DNA from: a virus
IMG/VR virus record: IMGVR_UViG_3300024182_000017
Coordinates: 1 to 29,632 of that record
Direction: 5' to 3' (one strand)
Length of the DNA stretch: 29,632 bases
Shown: positions 1 to 7,487 of the stretch, piece after piece
Position numbering within the stretch: position 1 is the first letter of the stretch
Layout of the letters: every line of letters starts with the position of its first letter
Translations under genes and position numbers: made by a program
Notes under the pieces: model-generated
What the model was told of the DNA's origin: nothing
Databases searched by the model: none
What the model saw: only the letters and a program-made list of their open reading frames with translations

Positions 1-108
1 CTCACTGATATTGAAGCTGCTGCCCAAGAACTTCGGGATAAATTTGGCGACCGCTTGGTTCTCCTAGATCAGCCTCTCAACCGTGGCGGAAGCCTTGCGC
101 GCCATTAG
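1..108 (+). CDS. 3' end of an unidentified plus-strand gene (partial)
   Basis: The frame is open from the window edge and gives 35 residues ending in TAG at 106-108. The peptide has normal protein composition, with an amphipathic stretch (DIEAAAQELRDKFGDRL) and an end of NRGGSLARH. The opposite strand here gives only a 15-residue frame, so plus-strand coding is the better reading. It converges on the minus-strand late operon, whose last gene stops at 112, three bases away, so it would be the end of a rightward operon lying outside the window. I do not recognise the family, and 35 residues are too few to assign a function. Confidence 0.45.
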   Translation, partial: LTDIEAAAQELRDKFGDRLVLLDQPLNRGGSLARH

Positions 109-111
109 CAT

Positions 112-357
112 TTATGGAAAACATCTTACCTGCCAATTTAGAGTCGCCGGAGTCTGGGCAATCACGGCAGTTACTCGGATGCTCACTGTATTTGGTGCCG
201 AAATCCACGCCACATAAACCGCACCAGCACCTAAATCACCCGATGGCGTTGCCACGCAAGCCATTCCCGCCGCTGCACCAGCCACAGTTACCGTGGTCGT
301 AACAGACGCGCCTAAAAGCAATGCTCCTGGTGCCCAAGATGTGAGAGTAGCATTCAT
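112..357 (-). CDS. small virion-associated protein, 81 aa
   Basis: Last gene of the late operon seen here, starting 3 bases after the tail spike stop. It is rich in Ala, Val, Thr and Gly with almost no charge, and has the pattern VTVAGAAAGMACVATPSGD, then GAVYVAWISAPNTVSIRV. That alternating beta-strand pattern recurs in small phage proteins and C-terminal domains beside tail spikes and head fibres. There is no signal peptide with a clear cleavage site and no catalytic motif. Most likely it is a small decoration, fibre or spike-accessory protein. The ribosome binding site is weak (GGAC about 10 bases upstream), so translation is probably coupled to the spike gene. Confidence 0.65.
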   Translation of the reverse strand: MNATLTSWAPGALLLGASVTTTVTVAGAAAGMACVATPSGDLGAGAVYVAWISAPNTVSIRVTAVIAQTPATLNWQVRCFP

Positions 358-360
358 GAT

Positions 361-2544
361 TTAAAGTCCAATTACGTGAACATAATACGTGTAAGAATTT
401 CCGGCGACCGGAGTTCCGTTCATGGTTATGGTCAGGGTTGTCGCTGTCGCTGCCCAGGTGTGAGGCGGCGTGTTGAATGGACTGATAATGTCATTTCGCA
501 GCACAACCACAATGGGATTATTTGTCCATGTTCCATCTTTCCATGTGATCGTAATTGTCGGGTTCGCTAATTGGCCTGTGCCGGAAGAATTGACGATGAA
601 CGCAAAGGCTTGGTCAGTTCCCGTAGCGGCAGACTTTGTGGCTGTCGTTCCCCATCCAGCCGAGAGCACAATCGCCGCATCAGCCCCCGAATAAGCAGTG
701 CCAATGTTGGCCTTGATTCTGCGCAATCGTGCATCACCCACAGAGCCATCAATCTGTGCTTTCAGTGTTACACCAGCATCACTAAACCATCTGCCTAAAA
801 GTCCATTCCTTACTTGGAATCCGTCTGTACCGCGCAGAATAAGCGGCCCTTGCGACAGGAACACATTGCTGCTTGCATCAACATTTATTGGCGTAGCGGA
901 AGTTGAGAAATCTCCACCTGCTGCTGTATTCATATCCAGACTAAACGCAGCCCCAGAGCTTCCGATTCTCCACAACCCTCCTGCGGTTATGGATTGTGCC
1001 AAATCTCTCAACAGGAAAGTCGGGCCACCACTTTTCTGCACACGCGGCGCGCTATTGGTCGCGTCAATCAGCAGAGGAGTAGCTGAAGGCGTTTGGATTA
1101 TGCCGTCGTCGTTCAATAGGCGGAATAGGTTTGTCTCGTTCCCGCTGAAGCTGTAGGGAGTGGCACAGTTGAACTGTTTATTGTTTGCAAGAATTAAGTT
1201 GTCGAGGCCAGCAGCGGGGCATGTGACCTTGTAGCCGGTCGGCGCGTTGTAGGCGATGTTCCCTGTCACGGAACTGTTCTGATTGATGGTATTGTCGCCC
1301 GCCTGATTCCAGATTAGATAGCAAATCTGAGTCGCATTGTTCGTGCCAAAAACCACGTTCCCGCTGATATTGATACCGAAGCCAGAACGGTTGCTGATTC
1401 CCGTTGTCCCGTTTACCGCTGGCATCAGAACCGTATTGTTGACGATTGATACGTCCTGACACGATGTTGAGCACTCGATGGACGTGTCATGACATCCGAC
1501 GATGATATTCCCCTTAATAGTGAGGCGGGCTGTGCCATAAGCCGCTCCAACCTTTGAACCGATACAGAATATTCCATCGGCCAAAAGGGAATTGGCACAG
1601 TAATTATCTGTAACTTCTATATCATTCACTAGTGCGTTAAGTGGGCCATTGCCGAGCAGAATACAGCTACCGATGGCGATTGTGTCAATAATGTTCCCGT
1701 GAATACGACCCTTGGCGCAACCGTCATCACACCACACCCCATGATCGTAAGAATTGAGAAATTCACACCCGCTAATCTCAAACTTCGTGACGCCTTTGAA
1801 ATAAGCCGTGCGCCCCACCCCGGAGACAATACTCGCTGCGTTTACAGTCAAATCTCGAATGATAATGCTTGAGTTGGTAGCCCCAGCGTTTTTGAAAACA
1901 TCAAAATTCGTTCCTGTAGTGGTAAGCGTCGTAATTCCGCGCCCTGCGCCACGAAGCGTAATATTTGATGGGATTGAGATGGAAGCAGAAATAGTGTAAT
2001 TACCAGGCGGGATATAGACTTCTCCACCCGTTGCCGTTGCTGCCGTAATCGCCGCCGCAATGGTGGTATTAGCTACTCCATCGACAACGAAAATATTGTC
2101 AACGTTGCCAGAAATTAATTTCCCTGCGGCGAGAGTGAGATTGCCAGTCGTTATTGTTTGATTGCCTGAAGGATTCAGCAGCACTGCGCCAGCAACCGAT
2201 GGGCCTCCTAATGAGGCAGGAATCATTGTGCTTAAGTCAGCCGATGCCCCTGCAATCGACCAATAGCCGAAGTCCTGAATCAGCGTACAGCCGTTTGAGC
2301 CATAAAGCTGCGCCCGGTAAACGGTTCCGCTTGGACTCAGTTCATCGTTGAACCAGATGGCCGTTGTGGTGATTTTCCCATTCGCATCCAATGGGAAGTA
2401 CAGTGGGGCAGTCGTTATCTGTCCGCCCGTGGCTGTGACCTCGGCATTCTGCGAAAGGGTTAGAGACAGCAACCCCAGAGCGACAACATTGCCCTTGGCA
2501 TCCTGAAATCCCTGACTGGTGCTAATAAGTTTTGCGGGAGGCAG
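361..2544 (-). CDS. tail spike with right-handed beta-helix (pectate-lyase-like), probable CTG start
   Basis: Receptor-binding or depolymerising tail spike. Residues about 25-85 form an N-terminal beta-rich attachment region. Then comes NTTIAAAITAATATGGEVYI, typical of pectate-lyase-3 type spikes, followed by many short repeats of the GNII/GNVV type over several hundred residues, as in a right-handed beta helix. The last roughly 100 residues (WGTTATKSAATGTDQ to the end) match the beta-sandwich tail common on phage spikes. The only standard start is TTG at 2470-2472, but the frame stays open upstream and encodes a conserved-looking stretch, ISTSQGFQDAKGNVVALG, directly before it. No ATG, GTG or other TTG precedes that stretch; a CTG at 2542-2544 has AGGA seven bases upstream, so I place the start there (727 aa). 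If the TTG is used the protein has 703 aa. No catalytic residues can be assigned by eye. Confidence 0.85.
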   Translation of the reverse strand: MPPAKLISTSQGFQDAKGNVVALGLLSLTLSQNAEVTATGGQITTAPLYFPLDANGKITTTAIWFNDELSPSGTVYRAQLYGSNGCTLIQDFGYWSIAGASADLSTMIPASLGGPSVAGAVLLNPSGNQTITTGNLTLAAGKLISGNVDNIFVVDGVANTTIAAAITAATATGGEVYIPPGNYTISASISIPSNITLRGAGRGITTLTTTGTNFDVFKNAGATNSSIIIRDLTVNAASIVSGVGRTAYFKGVTKFEISGCEFLNSYDHGVWCDDGCAKGRIHGNIIDTIAIGSCILLGNGPLNALVNDIEVTDNYCANSLLADGIFCIGSKVGAAYGTARLTIKGNIIVGCHDTSIECSTSCQDVSIVNNTVLMPAVNGTTGISNRSGFGINISGNVVFGTNNATQICYLIWNQAGDNTINQNSSVTGNIAYNAPTGYKVTCPAAGLDNLILANNKQFNCATPYSFSGNETNLFRLLNDDGIIQTPSATPLLIDATNSAPRVQKSGGPTFLLRDLAQSITAGGLWRIGSSGAAFSLDMNTAAGGDFSTSATPINVDASSNVFLSQGPLILRGTDGFQVRNGLLGRWFSDAGVTLKAQIDGSVGDARLRRIKANIGTAYSGADAAIVLSAGWGTTATKSAATGTDQAFAFIVNSSGTGQLANPTITITWKDGTWTNNPIVVVLRNDIISPFNTPPHTWAATATTLTITMNGTPVAGNSYTYYVHVIGL

Positions 2545-2545
2545 T

Positions 2546-2743
2546 TTAGTATCCTGCTTTCTTTCTGCGCTTGTTGATGGCTTGGGCTAAGGGGCTGGGC
2601 TGATTTAAGACTTGATTGTTTGCCAGTGAGTTCTTAATCGCAATCGCCGCCAAAGCGCGAGGGTTTGTTACAGTCTGCCCTGCCTGACGCGGGCCTACTG
2701 GCTTAGGCGTGGGCTGATTGAATTTCTCGTTGAGGAGAGCCAT
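2546..2743 (-). CDS. small structural-operon protein, 65 aa
   Basis: A basic 65-residue protein of unknown function, rich in Asn, Pro, Gln and Ala, ending in NKRRKKAGY. Its ATG shares a base with the stop of the upstream 58-aa gene (TAATG), and its stop lies just before the proposed CTG start of the tail spike, so all three are probably translationally coupled. The middle (VTNPRALAAIAIKN) resembles VTNPGALAAAIGRRK in the upstream neighbour, which may mean an old duplication. Genes of this type commonly sit between head genes and tail spike in related phages, but no role is known to me. Confidence 0.7.
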   Translation of the reverse strand: MALLNEKFNQPTPKPVGPRQAGQTVTNPRALAAIAIKNSLANNQVLNQPSPLAQAINKRRKKAGY

Positions 2744-2919
2744 TACTTTTTCCCAGCAGCAGCCATCGCGCCCATCTTCTTTGCGCCGTACTTACGCCTG
2801 CCAATGGCGGCAGCAAGCGCACCGGGATTAGTTACTCCCGGCTTGCTAGACAGCTTTTGCTTGAGAGCAGCAAATCTCCCGCCACTTCCGAGAGGAGCTG
2901 AAGCATTTGGTTTTGCCAT
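2743..2919 (-). CDS. small conserved phage protein, 58 aa
   Basis: Begins MAKPNASAPLGSGGRFAALK and ends MGAMAAAGKK. The Gly-rich start followed by a Lys/Arg-rich alanine helix (GALAAAIGRRKYGAKKMGAM) is a recurring pattern of very small proteins encoded among head-tail genes of phages. The start ATG at 2917-2919 has a GGGGTG ribosome binding site close upstream. Its stop overlaps the next start by one base. The function is unknown; the basic, flexible composition would suit a nucleic-acid-contacting or head-completion accessory role, which is inference only. Confidence 0.75.
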   Translation of the reverse strand: MAKPNASAPLGSGGRFAALKQKLSSKPGVTNPGALAAAIGRRKYGAKKMGAMAAAGKK

Positions 2920-2922
2920 ACA

Positions 2923-3519
2923 TCACCCCGCTAAAGATTCGGCGGCAATTTTTCCATCAGGCAACACGGTTGGAGGCGGATCGAGATAACCCTGTTTCAT
3001 CTGGCGAAGGTCGCCAACTGCACACCCGCCAGCAAGACAGTCTTTGCATTTCGGATGGGTTTTGATGTGCCACTGCAACAGAACTTCTGCCGTTAGTCCG
3101 GTCTTGACGTTCTGTAACGCCGTGCCAGACTTCAACTGCTCATCCGTGCATTTGATTGGCGGGAAGCTCTTGAAACACCGGATGCATTGAGGCCGGAAAC
3201 AGTTATCAGAATTAACCTGTGCCCTGAACGCATGGCCTTGCGGCATGATGCCTTCGGCCATCTTGATATGTTGGCAGCGGAACTGAGTTTCCTTTTCCGT
3301 TCGGCCATAGGCTACTGCCTCTTTGATCTTGGCGACTCGCTTGCGCCGTTCAAGCTCGATCTCTTTGTCAATCTTGGCCTGCTCATGGGGAAGTGGTTTT
3401 TTTAGTTCCGTGATCGCCTTCATCATGCGGTCATCGGATTGCCGCTGCATTTCGGCCATCAGTTCGAACAGGTCTTCATTGGTAAAGGACTTTTGTGGTT
3501 GCGTGGTTTCTTCTTTCAT
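2923..3519 (-). CDS. hypothetical protein with cysteine clusters, 198 aa
   Basis: The N-terminal third is charged and helical (FELMAEMQRQSDDRMMKA, then a Lys/Glu-rich stretch), consistent with a coiled coil. The rest carries spaced Cys/His residues: RCQHIKM, CFRPQCIRCF, KTHPKCKDCLAGGC. These could bind one or two zinc ions. The start was set at the ATG at 3517-3519 because it overlaps the upstream stop as ATGA; the frame itself is open a further 11 codons to a TTG. It lies among small head-tail genes, so a structural or assembly role is likely. The family is not recognised. Confidence 0.75.
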   Translation of the reverse strand: MKEETTQPQKSFTNEDLFELMAEMQRQSDDRMMKAITELKKPLPHEQAKIDKEIELERRKRVAKIKEAVAYGRTEKETQFRCQHIKMAEGIMPQGHAFRAQVNSDNCFRPQCIRCFKSFPPIKCTDEQLKSGTALQNVKTGLTAEVLLQWHIKTHPKCKDCLAGGCAVGDLRQMKQGYLDPPPTVLPDGKIAAESLAG

Positions 3520-4145
3520 ATTGTGCTTCGTCTCCCTGTTAGTAAGGCCCAATAAGCCGAGTCATAGCTTGGTGGGCCAAAAATCGTTTCAGCAGCGGCC
3601 AGGTTAATCATTCCGGCCCTGACAAGCCGTTGCAGGATCGTGCGGTAGCCTTGTCTCAGAATCTTCTTGCAGCCGCCATAATGCACTTCTGTCTGCCCGC
3701 CAATAGTCATTACGCGGTCATCTTCTTTTTCTTGCAGGAAAAATTCAGGCATGATGCCATCATGGAATCCCATCAGAAATTGCTTGCCTTCTGGGAAAGT
3801 TTCAGAGACTTCAACTAAGCGATATATCCCAATCTTTTCCCTATCGGCATTCGCTCTTTCAAACCAGAACGATGAATTGAGCTGTAAAAGTCGCCGCATG
3901 AATGTTTCTGCGGTAATCGGAATGCCAATGGAAGCATCAAGCTCTGTACGTGGTCTGCCATTGTCCACTCGTACAGATTCAGCAGCCTTTTGGTTGGCAT
4001 CGGCGTTAAGGGCTTGCTGATATTCGCGTTTGTATCCGGTTTTGTCTTTCTGATGGCGTTCAACTGAAGAAAGCGGAGAACCCGCCATCACCCGGTTAGA
4101 GGCTTTGGCGGATTCTACCGATTTAGGAACGTCCAGAACTATCAT
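3516..4145 (-). CDS. hypothetical late-operon protein, 209 aa
   Basis: Starts MIVLDVPKSVESAKASNR at an ATG (4143-4145) that overlaps the upstream stop as ATGA; an upstream extension of the frame lies inside the 149-aa gene and was rejected. The first 80 residues are polar and Gln/Ala-rich. The second half is a compact mixed alpha/beta domain with several aromatic residues (NSSFWFERANADREKIGIYRL, MGFHDGIMPEFFLQEKEDD, then GPPSYDSAYWALLTGR). There are no catalytic motifs I can name. Its place between capsid decoration genes and the tail spike suggests a head-completion or tail-connector protein, but this is inference. Confidence 0.7.
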   Translation of the reverse strand: MIVLDVPKSVESAKASNRVMAGSPLSSVERHQKDKTGYKREYQQALNADANQKAAESVRVDNGRPRTELDASIGIPITAETFMRRLLQLNSSFWFERANADREKIGIYRLVEVSETFPEGKQFLMGFHDGIMPEFFLQEKEDDRVMTIGGQTEVHYGGCKKILRQGYRTILQRLVRAGMINLAAAETIFGPPSYDSAYWALLTGRRSTI

Positions 4146-4591
4146 GCGAACGGCAGTGCGCCCGGAGGCAGCGCAAACAGCGTGTAAGTAAAAGTGAAGC
4201 TGGGCGATGTGCCGCCAATCGTGTAACTCAGTCGGCAATTGTTCACGTCCACTGTTGCGGGTTTAACCAGCGTGCCGCCGGTCAAGGCAACCGCGCCCTC
4301 AGCCCCTACTTCGCCCACTCCAATGCCAAGGCGAACGGTCAGGAACGTAACGCCCGTGGCGGTGATTTGGGTATGCCGCCATGGGACGTTTACCCAAGTC
4401 GTACCGCCGTCAGTGGAAGTCTGCCAGCAGATGTCGAGCGTTGGCGAGGTTCCACTTGCAGCCGTTACGTTCACATAGAATGTGTACGCATCGGCAATAG
4501 GCAGCGTGAACTTGGTGGTTTGCGTGGTTGCGGTTTGCGCTGCGGAAGTCTGCAACGCTTTGATGATTGGAGTTTGAAGGTTACGCGCCAT
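4142..4591 (-). CDS. beta-rich virion protein, 149 aa (paralogue of 11347-11835)
   Basis: A Thr/Ala/Gly-rich, beta-strand-rich protein with little charge. Two blocks, YVNVTAASGTSPTLDICWQ near residue 38 and RLSYTIGGTSPSFTFTYTL near residue 120, recur in the same order in the 162-aa protein upstream of TerL, so the two are probably paralogues. The pattern suits a jelly-roll or Ig-like decoration, head-fibre or tail-tip protein. The ATG shares a base with the stop of the upstream gene (TAATG), tying it to the capsid cluster. Confidence 0.75.
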   Translation of the reverse strand: MARNLQTPIIKALQTSAAQTATTQTTKFTLPIADAYTFYVNVTAASGTSPTLDICWQTSTDGGTTWVNVPWRHTQITATGVTFLTVRLGIGVGEVGAEGAVALTGGTLVKPATVDVNNCRLSYTIGGTSPSFTFTYTLFALPPGALPFA

Positions 4592-5142
4592 TAGATCACC
4601 TCCGCGAAGAAGTCATCCAGCGTTGCCACGTTGGAAGCATTGGTTGAACCGAAGATGCAAGACACCATGCACCCGCAAGTTCCGGTGGTCAGATCGACGC
4701 CGGTTAGCGCCGTAATGGACGCGTTGGCCGTTTCAATCGTCTCAGCGTTGTATCCGTTCGCTGTGCCTGACAAACGCTGAGAGGTTGAATCCCAGATCAG
4801 AAGCACGTCAATAAACCATGGCCGCGTGATCGTAGCCAGAGAACGGTTGGTCAGAGCGAAAACGGTTGTGTTGTTGGCCGAAGTCGCTGAACCTGTGGTT
4901 GTGGTCAGATCATTCACGTTCTTGTTGAACTGAAGAGTGGCAAGAAAGTTTGATGTGGTCCCGGTTGTGGCGCGGCCTCTGGCGGAAACGTAAATCCGCT
5001 TTGTGGTATCGCCTGTGGTGCCCACAAGTTTGACGAATGCCGATTTAAGCGCATTGTCAGCTTGCAGGAATGTGGTGGCAGAAGTCGGGTTGGTAAGGTT
5101 CGTCGCCCGCTTTGCTACGTAATAACCTTGCACTGATGCCAT
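4591..5142 (-). CDS. putative capsid decoration or head protein, 183 aa
   Basis: Lies directly downstream of the major capsid gene, with a good ribosome binding site (AGGAG eight bases before ATG). It is rich in Thr, Asn, Ser and Ala, weakly charged, and composed of predicted beta strands (KRIYVSARGRAT, NFLATLQFNKNV, PWFIDVLLIWD). A cysteine pair occurs in TGTCGCMVSCIFG. This position and composition are typical of decoration or minor head proteins; there is no enzymatic motif. The exact family is not recognised. Confidence 0.7.
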   Translation of the reverse strand: MASVQGYYVAKRATNLTNPTSATTFLQADNALKSAFVKLVGTTGDTTKRIYVSARGRATTGTTSNFLATLQFNKNVNDLTTTTGSATSANNTTVFALTNRSLATITRPWFIDVLLIWDSTSQRLSGTANGYNAETIETANASITALTGVDLTTGTCGCMVSCIFGSTNASNVATLDDFFAEVI

Positions 5143-5190
5143 AACTCATCTCCTAAATTTCGGTTCAAACCGTCAGGGACGGCTCAAGAG

Positions 5191-6156
5191 TTAAACGAGC
5201 GATGAATCCGCAGTCACAATGCGGAAACGTGGTGTGGTCGTATCCAGGGTCTTCGCCACGGTTGCAAACCAGTAAGAAACATACTGGCCGATATTGCCTT
5301 CTGGGTCAGCCGGTGATGGGCCACCTTTGATGATGTTGACCTGCATCTGCTCATTGCGCGGGTCAACAATCTTTGATGGGCCTCTGCCGGTCAGGTCGAT
5401 CATCCCCACTCCGCCGTCGCCAGCAATGTAAGTGCTGTAAAGAACTGAAGGGGCAGTACCGGAAGTGTTGACGTTCGTGGTTTCGAGGAACCTTACGCCA
5501 GCAATCTTGCCGATTTCCCCGTACATTGGCGAGTTCACCAGACGGGTGTTATCGGTGTATTTCAGGACATCAATGAATCCACCAGCCGTGTTGTCAGAGG
5601 TCAGATCATAGGAAACAAACGGATGGATGATTCCTACAAAGTCCCCTCCGGCACGCGGGCGGATGTCTCTGCCGGTGAGCTGAGCACGGTTAGCGCGGGC
5701 ATCGGCTGCTGAGAACGCAGTCCCAATAGTGGCAAAGAGTTGGCCGGTATTGGAATCGAATTCATTGCGGTACAGCGTGTCTACAGTCTTTGCGGCACGG
5801 TAGGAGACGTCATCAACCATGCGCTCGGTGGTGGCAGCAATGTCGGTAAGGATCAGCAGTTCGGATGAGCTGGTGAAATCTGAGAACTGCTCGACGGTTG
5901 CCGAAACCGTTGTGCTGGCCTGATTGAACGGTGTGCCAACAGTTTCCGCCGAAGGCGTAGTATTAGCGCCCGGCAGAGTAAAGCGGTACATCTGGGTTGT
6001 TTTGCCTGAACCCTGCGGGATGACGCGAGGTTCGCAGATCGAGGCAAAGCGAAACATCTGCTCAAGCCGATCGAGCTTTACTCGGTCGTAATAGACTGTG
6101 GCCTGATGAGTTAGGCCTGCTGATTGAGTGGTATTCGCCGGTGGGGCGTAAGACAT
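5191..6156 (-). CDS. major capsid protein, N4-gp56 family
   Basis: Builds the icosahedral head (HK97 fold). The 321-residue length and the layout match N4-gp56-type coat proteins: LTHQATVYYDRVKLDRLEQM near the start, then VIPQGSGKTTQMYRFTLPG, a long central helix region with TTERMVDDVSYRAAKTVDTL, and a C-terminal YVSYWFATVAKTLDT. It begins with a strong AGGAG site eight bases before the ATG. The protein upstream in the operon is a scaffold-like protein, as expected for a head gene. A 192-base gap with its own promoter-like signals separates it from the scaffold gene, so capsid mRNA may be boosted independently. Confidence 0.9.
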   Translation of the reverse strand: MSYAPPANTTQSAGLTHQATVYYDRVKLDRLEQMFRFASICEPRVIPQGSGKTTQMYRFTLPGANTTPSAETVGTPFNQASTTVSATVEQFSDFTSSSELLILTDIAATTERMVDDVSYRAAKTVDTLYRNEFDSNTGQLFATIGTAFSAADARANRAQLTGRDIRPRAGGDFVGIIHPFVSYDLTSDNTAGGFIDVLKYTDNTRLVNSPMYGEIGKIAGVRFLETTNVNTSGTAPSVLYSTYIAGDGGVGMIDLTGRGPSKIVDPRNEQMQVNIIKGGPSPADPEGNIGQYVSYWFATVAKTLDTTTPRFRIVTADSSLV

Positions 6157-6289
6157 AGATTTCTCCTATGAGTCGGGAATGATGTTCAATTCGCCGTCAC
6201 AGAAGGAACTCTTCTGAAACTGCCTGCAACCCGCAACGAGGAACACTCGCGCCAGATTGGACGCTTGTTAGATTTTTATAGCTGCCGGG

Positions 6290-6308
6290 ATGAAAGGAAC
6301 GCTTTCAT
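6290..6308 (-). repeat. 7-bp stem hairpin in the capsid leader
   Basis: Seven-base perfect arms (ATGAAAG / CTTTCAT) with a 5-base loop lie in the untranslated stretch between scaffold and capsid genes. It is not followed by a T-run in the direction of transcription, so it is not a normal terminator. It would sit near the 5' end of any mRNA made from the promoter proposed at 6323-6352 and could stabilise or process the capsid message. Confidence 0.4.
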
Positions 6309-6322
6309 AGGTAGCTAAACCG

Positions 6323-6352
6323 ATTCTGCTACTAAACTTTGTCCAAAGTCAA
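6323..6352 (-). promoter_or_regulatory. possible promoter for the major capsid gene
   Basis: On the minus strand there is a TTGACT -35 box (6347-6352), an 18-base spacer and CAGAAT (6323-6328) as -10. A palindrome ACTTTG-TC-CAAAGT (6336-6349) covers the -35 and the start of the spacer, in the place of an operator. The signal overlaps the scaffold stop codon, and transcription would run into a 165-base leader ahead of the coat gene. The spacer is one base longer than ideal. Confidence 0.35.
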
Positions 6353-7197
6353 TAAATATAATTCCTCTGCCTTGCAAGGTCGATTCTCCGCTGGATTTCA
6401 TCTTTCGTCATGTTCACGTCCACCTTCAGATCATCGGGCACCGTGCTCAAGTCTACCGGGCCTGTGCTCGGTATCGGAGGCGGAGGAATCGGAGTTATCG
6501 GCGCTGCTTGTGCCGCTGGCTTTGCCTCATATACCTTGGTTTGTAGGGCAAAGGCATGAGCGGCCCTGAGAGCGTTTAGCTGTTGCCCAGTATCGCCGGA
6601 AAGCATCAAGGGGGTTAGGCCCAAAGTTTCCACGGTATTCAACAGTTTTTCTGAGTTCTCTGGCGTAGCGTTGAATTCCGGCGCAGCAGCGGAGAACATC
6701 ACGGAAAGGTTCTGCCCTGCAAATTGTTCCGTATTCTGCTGGATTCTTCCCAATGCCGCCTTGTATTCGTCAACCGTCTGGAAGCCAAGCTCTTTTGCCT
6801 GAAGTTCAGTAACGTACTTGGCAATGCGGCCTTCTTCCTCATTGGCGAAAACCTGCGGTGCAGGAGGAGTTGGAGGCGCAGGCGGTTGTTTCGCTTTCTC
6901 AATCTCCGTCTTTGCCCAGAGCTTTGTGTTTACATGCGCTCCGCCAATCTTGGGCAGAATTTCCGCTGCGGTTCCCGTGAACGTCTCGCCTGTAAGATAT
7001 TTGACTTCAAACTTGCCGTCGCCAAGGTCTTTGGTAACAACCGGATTCTCTGGCGTTGGCTCTGCTGCAACCGGAATTGCGGGAGTAGGAGCGGCAGGTG
7101 TAGGGACTGCCGCCGCAATCTGCTCTTTTGGCATGTTGACGGTTACTTGCTCTGCCGGAACTGCGGGACTTGCTGGTACTGTTGGCGCTGTGCTCAT
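6349..7197 (-). CDS. putative head scaffolding protein, 282 aa
   Basis: Guides capsid assembly. The N-terminal 50 residues are Pro/Ala/Val-rich and disordered. A small beta domain follows (GDGKFEVKYLTGETFTG), then Pro-rich linkers and a long helical, Glu/Gln-rich centre (AKYVTELQAKELGFQTVDEY). The C-terminus is basic and helical (MTKDEIQRRIDLARQRNYIY), as in scaffolds that dock on coat protein through a short basic helix. It is encoded between portal and major capsid genes, the usual scaffold position. The start overlaps the upstream stop (ATGA). Confidence 0.75.
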   Translation of the reverse strand: MSTAPTVPASPAVPAEQVTVNMPKEQIAAAVPTPAAPTPAIPVAAEPTPENPVVTKDLGDGKFEVKYLTGETFTGTAAEILPKIGGAHVNTKLWAKTEIEKAKQPPAPPTPPAPQVFANEEEGRIAKYVTELQAKELGFQTVDEYKAALGRIQQNTEQFAGQNLSVMFSAAAPEFNATPENSEKLLNTVETLGLTPLMLSGDTGQQLNALRAAHAFALQTKVYEAKPAAQAAPITPIPPPPIPSTGPVDLSTVPDDLKVDVNMTKDEIQRRIDLARQRNYIY

Positions 7198-7487
7198 TGT
7201 GCCTCGCTTGAAAGTGTTTCAAAATCTCTTTTGAACTGCTCTAATTCTTCTTCGTGCGCCTTGATTGTGTCTTCAGCCTGAATCATCATGGCGCGATACA
7301 TCGCTTCTCTCTGCTGCCACCTGAGTTGCAAGCGCATGTACGTCATCGGGTCGCTCGATACATTGCCTACCATATCCTCAAAAGCCGCCTGTACCTGTTC
7401 CTGCATGAATACGGTCAGTTCCTTGAAAGTCTCTGACTGGTAGACTTGGGCCTTTTCTGAAAGTGGTATTTCAGGCGTTGCGCTCAT
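7194..7487 (-). CDS. small helical head protein, 97 aa
   Basis: Almost entirely helical and acidic, with a probable coiled coil in the last 50 residues (MYRAMMIQAEDTIKAHEEEL). It is encoded between portal and scaffold with ATGA overlaps on both sides. Small helical proteins here are typical of podovirus-like head genes and may help portal or scaffold assembly. No named family was recognised. Confidence 0.7.
   Translation of the reverse strand: MSATPEIPLSEKAQVYQSETFKELTVFMQEQVQAAFEDMVGNVSSDPMTYMRLQLRWQQREAMYRAMMIQAEDTIKAHEEELEQFKRDFETLSSEAQ

Noticed and set aside
361-2544. Diversity-generating retroelement acting on the tail spike
   Set aside because: No reverse transcriptase gene and no repeat of the spike 3' end were found in the window.
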